Assembly (NCBI RefSeq): GCF_905175375.1
Contig: NZ_CAJIMS010000001.1
Coordinates: 1,240,001 to 1,304,000 of the forward strand
Direction: 5' to 3'
Origin: Chryseobacterium aquaeductus
Lineage (GTDB): Bacteria > Bacteroidota > Bacteroidia > Flavobacteriales > Weeksellaceae
DNA length: 64,000 nucleotides
The notes under the pieces were generated by a model, which did not search any database, was not told where the DNA came from, and saw only the letters and a program-made list of their open reading frames with translations. The position numbers and the translations under genes were made by a program. Positions within the stretch are counted from its first letter, which is position 1. Each line of letters opens with the position of its first letter. Below, one piece after another: positions 1 to 8,536 of this stretch.

Positions 1-613
1 CGGTTATGAATGGAGCACAGGAGCCACAACCTCTTCTATACAAGGAGTTCCGGTAGGTATGTATTGGGTGTTGCTGCAAACCGGAAACTGCTTTACCAGA
101 CAGATTGTCAATGTAAAAGCAGCCACAAGCCCTGTGATTGCAAGTGTAGATATTACCAATAATACAATTACCGTAAACGCTATCGGCGGAGTTGCACCCT
201 ATCAATATTCTCTGAACGGAACAGCTTGGCAAGAATCAAACGTTTTCACAGGATTACCGAGAGGAGAAATTAAAATTTTCGTAAAAGATTCTTATAATTG
301 CGAACCTGTACAAATACAGATAACAGTACCAAATCTTCTTAATGCCATAACTCCAAATGGCGACAATGTAAATGATATGATCGATTACACCGCTTTAGCT
401 TACAAGAAAAACTTAGTCTTTACCGTGTACGATCGATATGGGAACAAAAAGTATGAAGCAGACAAAATGAGAAATTTCAAGTGGGACGGAACTTCCGGTG
501 GAAAGAAAATGCCAACAGGCACTTACTGGTACAGTATAACCTGGACCGAAAATGATAAAAACAATACCCAAACAAAATACAACGGTTGGGTACTTGTAAA
601 AAACAGAGAATAA
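1..613 (+). CDS. T9SS type B sorting domain protein, C-terminal part (5' end outside window)
   Basis: The reading frame is open from base 2, so this is the 3' end of a longer gene; the ATG at 59 is internal. The visible part holds repeat-like secreted-adhesin sequence (YQYSLNGTAWQ, a short beta-sandwich type seen in Bacteroidetes surface proteins). A gliding motility-associated C-terminal domain follows, beginning at ITPNGDNVND and containing VYDRYGNKKYE, WDGT, MPTGTYWY and a final YNGWVLVKNRE. That domain is the type B signal recognised by the type IX secretion system, so the protein is inferred to be exported across the outer membrane and held on the surface or released. A rho-independent terminator follows at once. 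The nature of the N-terminal part cannot be told. Confidence 0.9.
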   Translation, partial: GYEWSTGATTSSIQGVPVGMYWVLLQTGNCFTRQIVNVKAATSPVIASVDITNNTITVNAIGGVAPYQYSLNGTAWQESNVFTGLPRGEIKIFVKDSYNCEPVQIQITVPNLLNAITPNGDNVNDMIDYTALAYKKNLVFTVYDRYGNKKYEADKMRNFKWDGTSGGKKMPTGTYWYSITWTENDKNNTQTKYNGWVLVKNRE

Positions 614-620
614 ATCTTAG

Positions 621-651
621 AAAATCACTCCAAATCGGGGTGATTTTTTTT
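621..651 (+). terminator. Rho-independent terminator after the T9SS cargo gene
   Basis: Inverted repeat AATCACTCC / GGGGTGATT with loop AAATC, followed by a run of T. It lies 8 bases after the stop codon. Confidence 0.85.
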
Positions 652-770
652 GAATAAGATTTTACTAAATAATTTAAGCCAATTTGAAATATTAAATTAA
701 ATTTCCTGAAAGCACAGTATTTACTAACCACATTATAATTTTTGTACACATATTTCAAAGCACAGCCATG

Positions 771-800
771 ATCACTCACTTAAAAAAGGAGTGATTTTTT
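771..800 (+). terminator. Second hairpin with T run, no gene directly upstream
   Basis: ATCACTC / GAGTGAT with loop ACTTAAAAAAG and six Ts. It resembles the hairpin at 621-651 in sequence but sits about 120 bases further on with no CDS between them. It may be a duplicated terminator or the end of a short transcript. Confidence 0.6.
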
Positions 801-861
801 ATTTAGAAAATTTAAAAATAGATATTTCGGCACAAAACTCTCTTTATTCACATTCAATTCT

Positions 862-869
862 TAAATTTG
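862..869 (+). promoter_or_regulatory. Bacteroidetes -7 box for the nitroreductase gene
   Basis: TAAATTTG matches TAnnTTTG exactly. Only 5 bases separate it from the ATG at 875, so transcription would start at or next to the start codon. Confidence 0.6.
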
Positions 870-874
870 TCTTT

Positions 875-1504
875 ATGAATTATTTGGAAGCTTTAAGCAG
901 AAGATATTCTGTGAAAAAATTTAATCCCGAAATGATCATTCCGCAGGAGACACTTCTCAATATTCTTGAGTCAGGAAAGCTTGCGGCAAGTTCTCAAGGA
1001 CTTCAGCCCTATAAAATATTCGTAGTTGAAAGCAGTGAAATGAAAGAGAAACTCATCCCGGCTTTCTACAATCCTTCACAAATTTCTACCTGCTCTCATC
1101 TCGTTGTGCTTGTTTCAAAAAAAAGCATGGATGAAACTTATCTGGATGGATATTTCAACCATATTTCTGAAGTCCGCGAGCATCCTTTAGAAAATCTGAA
1201 TCTTTTCAGAAAAAGCATTACAAATCATTTTAGCAGACAAGAACACGATGATGTTCTTAACTGGGCAGAAAAGCAATCCTACATTGTTTTGGCAAATTTG
1301 ATGTATGCTGCGGCAATAGAAAATATCGACACCTGTCCGATGGAAGGCTTCAGACAAGATACAATAGAAGAAATTCTTGAAATTGATCCCGAAAAAGAAA
1401 GAGTAACGGTAACGCTGGCATTAGGCTATCGTTCTGAGGAAGATGAGTTTCAGCACATGAAAAAAGTAAGGAAACCAAACGAAAAATTGTTTAAATTTAT
1501 TTAA
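875..1504 (+). CDS. Nitroreductase family NAD(P)H-dependent oxidoreductase
   Basis: This is a 209-residue flavoprotein of the nitroreductase (NfsB-like) family, which reduces nitro compounds or quinones with NAD(P)H and FMN. Visible marks are the N-terminal RRYSVKKF phosphate/FMN-binding segment, the LAASSQGLQPYKIFVV region, the conserved DTCPMEGF stretch and the C-terminal LALGYRSEEDEF segment. An in-frame GTG at 791 would give 28 more residues of low-complexity sequence. The ATG at 875 is preferred because the family begins there and a -7 box lies just upstream. The gene runs in the same direction as nadB, 31 bases away, but nothing links their functions clearly. The natural substrate is unknown. 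Confidence 0.9.
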   Translation: MNYLEALSRRYSVKKFNPEMIIPQETLLNILESGKLAASSQGLQPYKIFVVESSEMKEKLIPAFYNPSQISTCSHLVVLVSKKSMDETYLDGYFNHISEVREHPLENLNLFRKSITNHFSRQEHDDVLNWAEKQSYIVLANLMYAAAIENIDTCPMEGFRQDTIEEILEIDPEKERVTVTLALGYRSEEDEFQHMKKVRKPNEKLFKFI

Positions 1505-1535
1505 TTATTTTAGACGATTGTCTTAAAGCAAAAAT

Positions 1536-3113
1536 ATGATAAAAGCGGATGTCTTAGTTATTGGTTCGGGTATTTCCGGACTTTCTTATGCCATAAAAAT
1601 TTCTGAACAGCTTCCCGATGCCAAAATAATCATCGTAACAAAATCTGACGAAGACGAAAGCAATACCAAGTACGCTCAAGGCGGCTTGGCGGTAGTAACG
1701 GATTCTAAAAATGACAATTTCGAAAAACACATCGAAGATACGATGCGTGCCGGAGATGGCGAAAACAAACGCAATGTTGTAGAAATGGTTGTGAGAGAAG
1801 CCCCGGCAAGATTCAACGAAATTGTAGAATGGGGAGCAAATTTTGATATGAAGAATGGCGAATTCGCATTAGGAAGAGAAGGTGGGCATACCGAAAACAG
1901 AATTGTACATCACAAAGACATCACAGGTTTTGAGATTGAAAGAGCTTTACTGGCAACCGCAAAAAACAGTCCGAATATCGAAATACTTGATCACCATTAC
2001 GTTATCGACATCATTACTCAACATCATGTTCCCGGAAAGGAATTGATGGAAGGTGAAATCAATTGCTATGGTGCATACATTTTAGACGAAAAATCTAAAT
2101 CTATAAAAAAAATCACCTCAAAAATCACTTTGGCTGCTACTGGAGGAGCCGGTCACGTTTATAAAAACACCACAAACCCAACCATTGCGACAGGAGACGG
2201 AATTGCTTTCGTTGCTAGAGCAAAAGGCAAAGTAACCAATATGCAGTATTATCAGTTTCACCCAACTGCATTGTACAGTAAGCTAGATGGAATGCTGTTT
2301 TTAATTTCTGAAGCGGTGCGTGGAGATGGCGCAAAGCTGAGAACTAAAAAAGGAGAAAAATTCATGCAGAAATATGACGAGCGTGAAGAGTTGGCATCCA
2401 GAGACATTGTTGCTAGAGCAATTGATGCAGAGATGAAAGTGACCGGAGACGAATTCGTAGGGTTAGACTGCAGAGAAATGAATCATGAGAAGTTTCTGGA
2501 ACATTTTCCTAATATTTACAAAAAATGCAAGGACGAAGGAATTGATCCTTTTAACCAATTAATTCCGGTGGTTCCCGCTTGTCATTATCTGATGGGCGGA
2601 ATTGAAGTTGATAAAGACGGGCAGTCTTCGCTTAATAATTTGTTTGCTGTCGGCGAATGTACCAACTCGGGCTTACATGGAGCTAACAGATTGGCATCCA
2701 ATTCTTTATTGGAAGGATTAGTTTTCGGACACAACGCTGCCATGAAAACAATGGAATTACTAAAAGAAAATAAATTTAATTTTGATGACTTAAAAGCTGT
2801 CCCTGAATGGAACGAAGAAGGCATGAAAATTATTGACGAAATGGTGATTGTTTCTTACTTAAGAAAACAACTTCAGGAGATGATGAGCGATCTCGTAGGA
2901 ATTGTACGAAGCAACAAACGCTTAAAAATGGCATTGCAAAAGCATCAGGAAATTGCTGCAGCCGTTGACGAAATTTACCACTACTCTATTTTGTCTCCGC
3001 AACTTTCAGAATTAAGAAATCTTACGACCGTTGCACACCTTATCATTACCCAATCTATGGAAATGACAAAAAATAAAGGGGCATTTTACAATAAAGATTT
3101 AGTTCAAGCATAA
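1536..3113 (+). CDS. nadB: L-aspartate oxidase
   Basis: NadB oxidises L-aspartate to iminoaspartate, the first step of de novo NAD synthesis, using FAD. The 525-residue length is normal. The N-terminal GSGISG motif (residues 10-15) binds FAD. The region GREGGHTENRIVHHKDITG and the block around HPTALY and RDIVARAID are typical of NadB within the succinate dehydrogenase/fumarate reductase flavoprotein family. NadB rather than SdhA is supported by the size, the C-terminal helical domain and the immediate downstream nadC, 19 bases away. Quinolinate synthase (nadA) is not in the window, so it must be elsewhere if the pathway is complete. Confidence 0.95.
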   Translation: MIKADVLVIGSGISGLSYAIKISEQLPDAKIIIVTKSDEDESNTKYAQGGLAVVTDSKNDNFEKHIEDTMRAGDGENKRNVVEMVVREAPARFNEIVEWGANFDMKNGEFALGREGGHTENRIVHHKDITGFEIERALLATAKNSPNIEILDHHYVIDIITQHHVPGKELMEGEINCYGAYILDEKSKSIKKITSKITLAATGGAGHVYKNTTNPTIATGDGIAFVARAKGKVTNMQYYQFHPTALYSKLDGMLFLISEAVRGDGAKLRTKKGEKFMQKYDEREELASRDIVARAIDAEMKVTGDEFVGLDCREMNHEKFLEHFPNIYKKCKDEGIDPFNQLIPVVPACHYLMGGIEVDKDGQSSLNNLFAVGECTNSGLHGANRLASNSLLEGLVFGHNAAMKTMELLKENKFNFDDLKAVPEWNEEGMKIIDEMVIVSYLRKQLQEMMSDLVGIVRSNKRLKMALQKHQEIAAAVDEIYHYSILSPQLSELRNLTTVAHLIITQSMEMTKNKGAFYNKDLVQA

Positions 3114-3132
3114 TTGATTATTAAAGAAAATA

Positions 3133-3993
3133 ATGAAAAGACCCAACTACGCAACAGATAAAGTTCTAAAAAAATTTATTAAAAATGCTTTAGAAGAAGA
3201 CATTCAGGATGGTGATCATTCTACGCTATCAACCATACCGAAAGACCTAGAGCAAAGCGCAAAACTTTTGGTAAAAGAAAACTGCATTTTGGCTGGTGTA
3301 GAATTAGCTGAGATTATTTTTAAAACTTTTGATGATAATTTAAAGATAGAAAAATTCATTAAAGATGGTGAAACGGCAACTGTAGGTGATGTAGCTTTTA
3401 TCGTAACCGGAAGTGCAAGATCTATTTTATCTACAGAAAGATTGGTTTTAAACTGCATGCAACGCATGAGCGGCATTGCAACACTGACACAGGATTGGGA
3501 TTCCCGATTGATTGGTACGAAAACTAAGCTTTTGGATACTAGAAAAACCACTCCAAATTTCAGAGTTTGTGAAAAATGGGCAGTTGCTATTGGTGGCGGA
3601 ACCAATCACAGATACGGTTTGTATGACATGATCATGTTGAAAGACAATCATATCGACTATAACGGAAGCATTACAAAAGCCGTTAAAATGGCGAAGGACT
3701 ACGTAAAAAAGTCAAAGAAAAAACTTAAAATAGAAGTTGAAACCCGAAATCTTGAGGAAGTACAAGAAGCGATCACTGCAAAAGTAGACCGTATCATGCT
3801 TGATAATATGGACGTGTTCACCATGAAAAAGGCTGTAAAACTAATTAACGGTTCTTGCGAAAGTGAAGCTTCAGGTGGAATTACAAGAGATCAATTGAAA
3901 GATATCGCAACCACAGGCGTTACTTATATTTCTGCAGGTGCGTTGACACATTCCGCTAAAAACATTGATTTAAGTTTAAAAGCTGTTATGTAA
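3133..3993 (+). CDS. nadC: Nicotinate-nucleotide pyrophosphorylase (quinolinate phosphoribosyltransferase)
   Basis: NadC converts quinolinate and PRPP to nicotinate mononucleotide, CO2 and pyrophosphate. The 286-residue protein shows the active-site signature LDTRKTTPNFRVCEKWAV and then GGGTNHRYGLYDMIMLKDNHI, followed by IEVETRNLEEV, MLDNMD and EASGGITRDQL of the phosphoribosyltransferase barrel. It is the second gene of a nadBC operon, with a short gap after nadB and no terminator between them. A 212-base AT-rich spacer follows before the TonB receptor gene; I saw no clear terminator there. Confidence 0.95.
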   Translation: MKRPNYATDKVLKKFIKNALEEDIQDGDHSTLSTIPKDLEQSAKLLVKENCILAGVELAEIIFKTFDDNLKIEKFIKDGETATVGDVAFIVTGSARSILSTERLVLNCMQRMSGIATLTQDWDSRLIGTKTKLLDTRKTTPNFRVCEKWAVAIGGGTNHRYGLYDMIMLKDNHIDYNGSITKAVKMAKDYVKKSKKKLKIEVETRNLEEVQEAITAKVDRIMLDNMDVFTMKKAVKLINGSCESEASGGITRDQLKDIATTGVTYISAGALTHSAKNIDLSLKAVM

Positions 3994-4077
3994 TGCATTG
4001 TATATTTAATAAAAACAAGTCTCATTTGTTAAAAATTAAATAATATGATATTTTTCACATTAATTTTCGTGATTTTA

Positions 4078-4155
4078 TTAACAATCTGATTAACAATCAA
4101 TTAACAATTAATTAGATTGATTAAAAATTAACATTAAGTTAATAATAGTTAAATT
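4078..4155 (+). repeat. Iterated TTAAC-type motifs upstream of the TonB receptor gene
   Basis: The AT-rich leader has several copies of (A)TTAACAAT or TTAAC-like words, including GATTAACAATCAAT at 4088-4101. The same 14-mer recurs at 14155-14168, just before another gene. This could be an operator array or simply AT-rich coincidence. Confidence 0.35.
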
Positions 4156-4205
4156 TTATTTGTCGAATTTTGCAAAAAAATTAATTCTAACTATTACTTA
4201 AGATT

Positions 4206-6884
4206 ATGAAATTAATCAACAAATCGATGCTAACTGTGATCATCTCACTTTCTACAGCTAGCGTTTATTATGCACAGCAAACTCAAGACACTGTTGACAC
4301 AAGATCAAGAGATATTGAGCAAGTTGTAATCACAGGTATTGCAGATGTTGCTAAAGACAGAAAAACACCAGTTGCTGTTTCTACTATTAAAGCAGCACAA
4401 ATTGTTGAAAGATTGGGTAACCAAGAGTTTCCTGAAATTTTAAATACTACACCTTCTGTGTATACCACAAAAGGAGGTGGTGGTTTTGGAGACTCGAGAA
4501 TTAACCTACGTGGTTTCGCAAACGAAAACATTGCCGTAATGGTAAATGGTATGCCTGTAAACGATATGGAAAACGGACAGGTTTACTGGAGTAACTGGGC
4601 AGGTATCTCCGATGTTACTTCTGCAATGCAAACCCAAAGAGGTCTAGGTTCTTCTAAGTTAGCTATTGCTTCTGTTGGAGGTACTATCAACATTTTTACA
4701 AGAGCTGCAGATAAAAAAAGAGAAGGTACTGTATCATTAGGTTTGGGTAATGATGGTTATCACAAAACCTTATTTGCTTACAATACTGGTAAATCTGAAA
4801 AAGGATGGTCGACTTCATTCTTAATGAGCAGAACTGCCGGAGCAATGTACTTTGACGGCTCAGATTTTGAAGCATATAACTATTATCTTGCAGTTGGTTA
4901 CAAACCAAACGAAAAGCATGATTTCCAATTTACTTTCACAGGTGCTCCTCAATGGCACAACCAAAACTTTACCAATACTATTGAAACTTATTTAGATATG
5001 GGAGATGGTAAATTGGATAAAGTAAAAGCTGGGGATCCAAATAGAAAATATAACTCGAATTGGGGAACATTAAACGGTGAGCAGTTTACAACAAACAGAA
5101 ACTTTTATTCTAAACCAATCATGTCTTTCAACTGGGATTGGAAAATCTCTGAAAAATCAAAACTATCAACTGTTGGATATGGTTCATTTGGTAGAGGTGG
5201 TGGTACCGGTTTCTTAGGAAGAATCAACGGAAAACAAATATTCGATGCTTCTTTCAAAGATGCTAACGGACAAATCCGTTGGGATGATATCGTTGCATGG
5301 AACCAAGGTGTAAATGTAGGTGGAGGATTTGGTGCAGTAAATCCAACTCCGGGACAGGCCTTCAGAACTATCGGAACAACTTATAATGATAATACAGGAC
5401 GTGGAATTGTAAGAAGATCACACATCAACTCTCACAACTGGTATGGTTTATTATCAAACTTCAACCATAAGCTAAGTGATGAACTGAACTTCTCTGTTGG
5501 AATTGACGCAAGATACTACTACGGTTATCACCCTGGAGTTATTACAGATTTCTTAGGAAACAGAAGCTATGTAGAAACAGGAGATTTCAATACAAGACCA
5601 GCGGGAACGATAATTACAGGATCTCAAGCACCAACACCTTCTGCAAATCCTTTCGCTGCTGCAATTAAAGATGATTCTCAGATTGCAAGTAGAAATTATG
5701 ATGGTGAAGTACTTTGGTATGGAGGTTTTGGTCAGTTAGAATATTCTAAGAATGATTTCACTGCTTTTGTACAAGGTGCAATATCTAATCAAGGTTTCCA
5801 AAGAATTGACAATTGGATTATAGATGGTGTAACGGTACAAAGCGGACAAACAGTTAACAGAAAAACAGGCTTTAAAAATATTGCAGGTTACAATTTGAAA
5901 GCTGGAGCTAACTACAACCTTGATATGAATCATAATGTGTTTGGTAACATTGGTTATATTTCTAGACAGCCTTTCTTCAACGGTGTATATCCGAATAACA
6001 GACAAGTAGTGAACCCAAACCTAACTAATGAGAAAATCTTTTCTGCTGAATTAGGTTACGGATACAGAAGTTCTAACCTTAGAGCTAACGTAAACCTATT
6101 CAGAACCACTTGGAAAGATCGTTTCCAAAGGAGAACAGGTCTTACAATACCTCAAGCTTCAGGACCAGCTATTACACAAGCTTACGCAGAGGTTAATGGC
6201 ATTACACAGGTACACTATGGAGCAGAGTTTGACGCTACTTACTCTATTGGTAAATACGTAGATCTTGAAGCAATGTTCTCTTGGGGAGATTACAGATATC
6301 AAGGTGATGCAGAAGGAACTGTTTACGATGACAACAATAACCCTGTAATTTTGACAAGCGGAACTAACGTTACAAAATTAAATCTAGATAATGTAAAAGT
6401 AGGTGATGCTGCACAGATAACAGCTGCATTGGGGGCAACTTTCAAACCTGTAAAAGGATTGAGAATTAACGCAAACTGGAGATGGGTTGATCAACTTTAT
6501 GCACGTTTTGATGTAACTGCTTTTGATTCGTCAATACAAACTGCAACTTATACTCCACCAGCTTTAGAAAAAGGCGCATTACGCTTACCTAGTTACAATT
6601 TGTTCGATGTAGGTGCTTCTTACAAATTTGAACTTGGAGGAAGACAAAGTTTAACTTTAGGAGCAAATGTGTACAATTTGTTTGATACTACTTACATCTC
6701 TGAAGCTACTACAAACAACCATACAGATCTTAAAGCAAGTAATTTTACAGGTACACCTGCACAACAAGCGACTGCACTTGCAAACTACAATGCGCAAGGT
6801 ACATGGAAAGGCATTCACCAGTCAAACCAAGTTTATTTCGGTTTCGGAAGAACATGGGCGGCGAATATTACATTCCACTTCTAA
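4206..6884 (+). CDS. TonB-dependent outer-membrane receptor
   Basis: This is an 892-residue outer-membrane receptor that should import a ligand using TonB and the proton motive force. A signal peptide covers about residues 1-23, ending in VYYAQ. A TonB-box-like stretch DIEQVVITG follows, then a plug domain (INLRGFANENIAVMVNGMPVNDMENG; SVGGTINIFTR) and a long beta-barrel ending in the aromatic ANITFHF. There is no carboxypeptidase-like N-terminal domain and no SusD partner nearby, so it is not a typical SusC. The plug and barrel are closer to siderophore-type receptors, but no biosynthesis or transport gene next door reveals the ligand. Transcription ends at the hairpin at 6910-6939. Confidence 0.93.
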   Translation: MKLINKSMLTVIISLSTASVYYAQQTQDTVDTRSRDIEQVVITGIADVAKDRKTPVAVSTIKAAQIVERLGNQEFPEILNTTPSVYTTKGGGGFGDSRINLRGFANENIAVMVNGMPVNDMENGQVYWSNWAGISDVTSAMQTQRGLGSSKLAIASVGGTINIFTRAADKKREGTVSLGLGNDGYHKTLFAYNTGKSEKGWSTSFLMSRTAGAMYFDGSDFEAYNYYLAVGYKPNEKHDFQFTFTGAPQWHNQNFTNTIETYLDMGDGKLDKVKAGDPNRKYNSNWGTLNGEQFTTNRNFYSKPIMSFNWDWKISEKSKLSTVGYGSFGRGGGTGFLGRINGKQIFDASFKDANGQIRWDDIVAWNQGVNVGGGFGAVNPTPGQAFRTIGTTYNDNTGRGIVRRSHINSHNWYGLLSNFNHKLSDELNFSVGIDARYYYGYHPGVITDFLGNRSYVETGDFNTRPAGTIITGSQAPTPSANPFAAAIKDDSQIASRNYDGEVLWYGGFGQLEYSKNDFTAFVQGAISNQGFQRIDNWIIDGVTVQSGQTVNRKTGFKNIAGYNLKAGANYNLDMNHNVFGNIGYISRQPFFNGVYPNNRQVVNPNLTNEKIFSAELGYGYRSSNLRANVNLFRTTWKDRFQRRTGLTIPQASGPAITQAYAEVNGITQVHYGAEFDATYSIGKYVDLEAMFSWGDYRYQGDAEGTVYDDNNNPVILTSGTNVTKLNLDNVKVGDAAQITAALGATFKPVKGLRINANWRWVDQLYARFDVTAFDSSIQTATYTPPALEKGALRLPSYNLFDVGASYKFELGGRQSLTLGANVYNLFDTTYISEATTNNHTDLKASNFTGTPAQQATALANYNAQGTWKGIHQSNQVYFGFGRTWAANITFHF

Positions 6885-6909
6885 TAAATTCAATTTTATT
6901 AAAATATCA

Positions 6910-6939
6910 AATCCCGGCTTTATCGCTGGGATTTTTTTT
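6910..6939 (+). terminator. Terminator after the TonB receptor, abutting the next promoter
   Basis: AATCCCGGC / GCTGGGATT with loop TTTATC and eight Ts. The last T is also the first base of the next gene's -7 box. Confidence 0.85.
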
Positions 6940-6946
6940 ATATTTG
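6939..6946 (+). promoter_or_regulatory. -7 box for the small membrane protein gene
   Basis: TATATTTG matches TAnnTTTG exactly and lies 23 bases before the ATG at 6970. Confidence 0.6.
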
Positions 6947-6969
6947 CACTTAAACTAAAAATAAATATT

Positions 6970-7407
6970 ATGGATTTCAACTTTATGCTTCAGGCACACC
7001 GTGGTTTTGCTTATTTAATCTTATTGGCTACCGCAGTTTTCGTTGTGGCACTCTTGGTAACCATGTTCGGATATTCAGGAAAAATTTCTAAGCTTTTAAG
7101 AAAATCTACGTTGTTTACCATGATATTCTTTCATACACAAGCTCTGATTGGATTAATCATGTTGTTCTTCTTTTCTCCAGGATTTAAAGCAGCAAAAGAA
7201 GCCGGAACATTAATGAAAGATGCAGTTTCCAGAAATACATATGTTGAGCATCCTACTGCGATGATAGTTGCTGCAGTATTGTTGACAATCCTTAACAAAA
7301 AATTTAAAACAAACGATAAAATTCAGATGAGTTGGGTGATCATGGCATTTATTGCGATCGCACTAATGCTTTGGGCTTTCCAATGGCATAGACTTTTTGG
7401 AGCATAA
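6970..7407 (+). CDS. Small four-helix membrane protein, cytochrome b-like family
   Basis: The 145-residue protein has four hydrophobic helices, at roughly residues 12-35, 50-70, 92-110 and 120-140. It carries histidines near helix ends (QAHRGFAY, FFHTQALIG, EHPTAM, QWHRLF). In Bacteroidetes such small proteins with paired histidines are often annotated as cytochrome b family, but heme binding is inference only. The ATG at 6970 is chosen because it sits just after a terminator and a -7 box. An upstream in-frame extension would run back into the TonB receptor gene and is rejected. Its neighbours give no functional hint. Confidence 0.75.
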   Translation: MDFNFMLQAHRGFAYLILLATAVFVVALLVTMFGYSGKISKLLRKSTLFTMIFFHTQALIGLIMLFFFSPGFKAAKEAGTLMKDAVSRNTYVEHPTAMIVAAVLLTILNKKFKTNDKIQMSWVIMAFIAIALMLWAFQWHRLFGA

Positions 7408-7491
7408 AAATAAAATTATAAGTTATAAATCATGAAATATGAGTTATACTTTTTTAATCTTTTATAATCTTTAAATATTTTAATTAAATCA

Positions 7492-8484
7492 ATGAAAGTA
7501 GCTGTAGTAGGTTCAACAGGAATGGTTGGACAAGTGATGCTTAAAGTTCTCGAAGAGAGAAACTTCCCTGTAACAGAATTAATTCCGGTAGCTTCGGAAA
7601 GATCTATTGGTAAACAGGTGAAGTATAAACAGGTAGATTACACTATCGTAAGCATCGAAGACGCTATAGCTGCAAAACCAGACATCGCCATTTTTTCTGC
7701 GGGAGGTTCAACTTCTCTAGAATATGCTCCGAAATTTGCCGAAGCAGGAATTACGGTAATCGACAATTCGTCAGCATGGAGAATGGATCCTACTAAAAAA
7801 TTAGTCGTTCCGGAAATCAACGCAGACGTTTTGACGAAAGAAGACAAGATTATTGCAAACCCAAACTGTTCTACCATTCAGTTGGTGATGGTTTTAGGTC
7901 CGTTGAATAAAAAATATGATTTAAAAAGAGTAATCATTTCTACCTACCAGTCTGTAACAGGAACTGGTAAAGCAGCTGTAGATCAATTGAATGCAGAGAT
8001 TGCCGGAGATGATTCTGTTGAAAAAGTATATCCTTACCAAATCTTCAAAAATGCATTGCCACATTGTGATGTATTTTCGGATGACGATTACACAAAGGAA
8101 GAAATTAAATTAATGAAAGAACCTAAAAAGATTTTGGGTGACGATACATTTAACTTGACGGCGACCGCGGTGAGAGTTCCGGTGCAAGGAGGTCATTCCG
8201 AAAGCGTGAATATTGAATTTGAAAACGAATTTGAGCTTGACGATGTAAGAAAAATCTTAGCAGAAACTCCCGGAGTAATTGTGATGGATAATGTAAAAAA
8301 CAACGAATATCCTATGCCTCTTTACTCAGAAGGGAAAGATGAAGTTTTCGTAGGACGAATAAGACGCGATCTTTCACAACCGAAAACACTCAATCTCTGG
8401 ATTGTAGCAGACAATCTGCGAAAGGGTGCTGCAACCAACGCAGTGCAAATTGCAGAATACCTGGTAGCAAACAACTTAGTATAA
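7492..8484 (+). CDS. asd: Aspartate-semialdehyde dehydrogenase
   Basis: Asd reduces aspartyl phosphate to aspartate semialdehyde with NADPH, the branch point to lysine, diaminopimelate, threonine and methionine. The 330-residue protein opens with the Rossmann motif VGSTGMVGQ. It has the catalytic cysteine in NPNCSTIQ, the conserved YQSVTGTGKAA stretch, and the later RVPVQGGHSESVN segment with the active-site histidine. Length and motifs match the bacterial family well. The gene has its own terminator at 8501-8528. Aspartate-kinase genes are not nearby. Confidence 0.95.
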   Translation: MKVAVVGSTGMVGQVMLKVLEERNFPVTELIPVASERSIGKQVKYKQVDYTIVSIEDAIAAKPDIAIFSAGGSTSLEYAPKFAEAGITVIDNSSAWRMDPTKKLVVPEINADVLTKEDKIIANPNCSTIQLVMVLGPLNKKYDLKRVIISTYQSVTGTGKAAVDQLNAEIAGDDSVEKVYPYQIFKNALPHCDVFSDDDYTKEEIKLMKEPKKILGDDTFNLTATAVRVPVQGGHSESVNIEFENEFELDDVRKILAETPGVIVMDNVKNNEYPMPLYSEGKDEVFVGRIRRDLSQPKTLNLWIVADNLRKGAATNAVQIAEYLVANNLV

Positions 8485-8500
8485 ACTAACAAAAATAAAA

Positions 8501-8528
8501 AGAGTCTCCGAAAGAGATTCTTTTTTTT
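8501..8528 (+). terminator. Terminator after asd
   Basis: AGAGTCTC / GAGATTCT with loop CGAAA and a T run of eight. The next start codon lies only about 8 bases after the T run. Confidence 0.85.
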
Positions 8529-8536
8529 ATCAAACA

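Noticed and set aside
477..779. Minus-strand open frame of 100 codons between the first two genes
   Set aside because: It overlaps the T9SS gene and both hairpins, has no start context and no recognisable protein features.
7408..7491. AT-rich imperfect repeats between the small membrane protein and asd
   Set aside because: Words such as ATAAGTTATAAATCATGAAAT repeat loosely, but this is not distinguishable from AT-rich chance.
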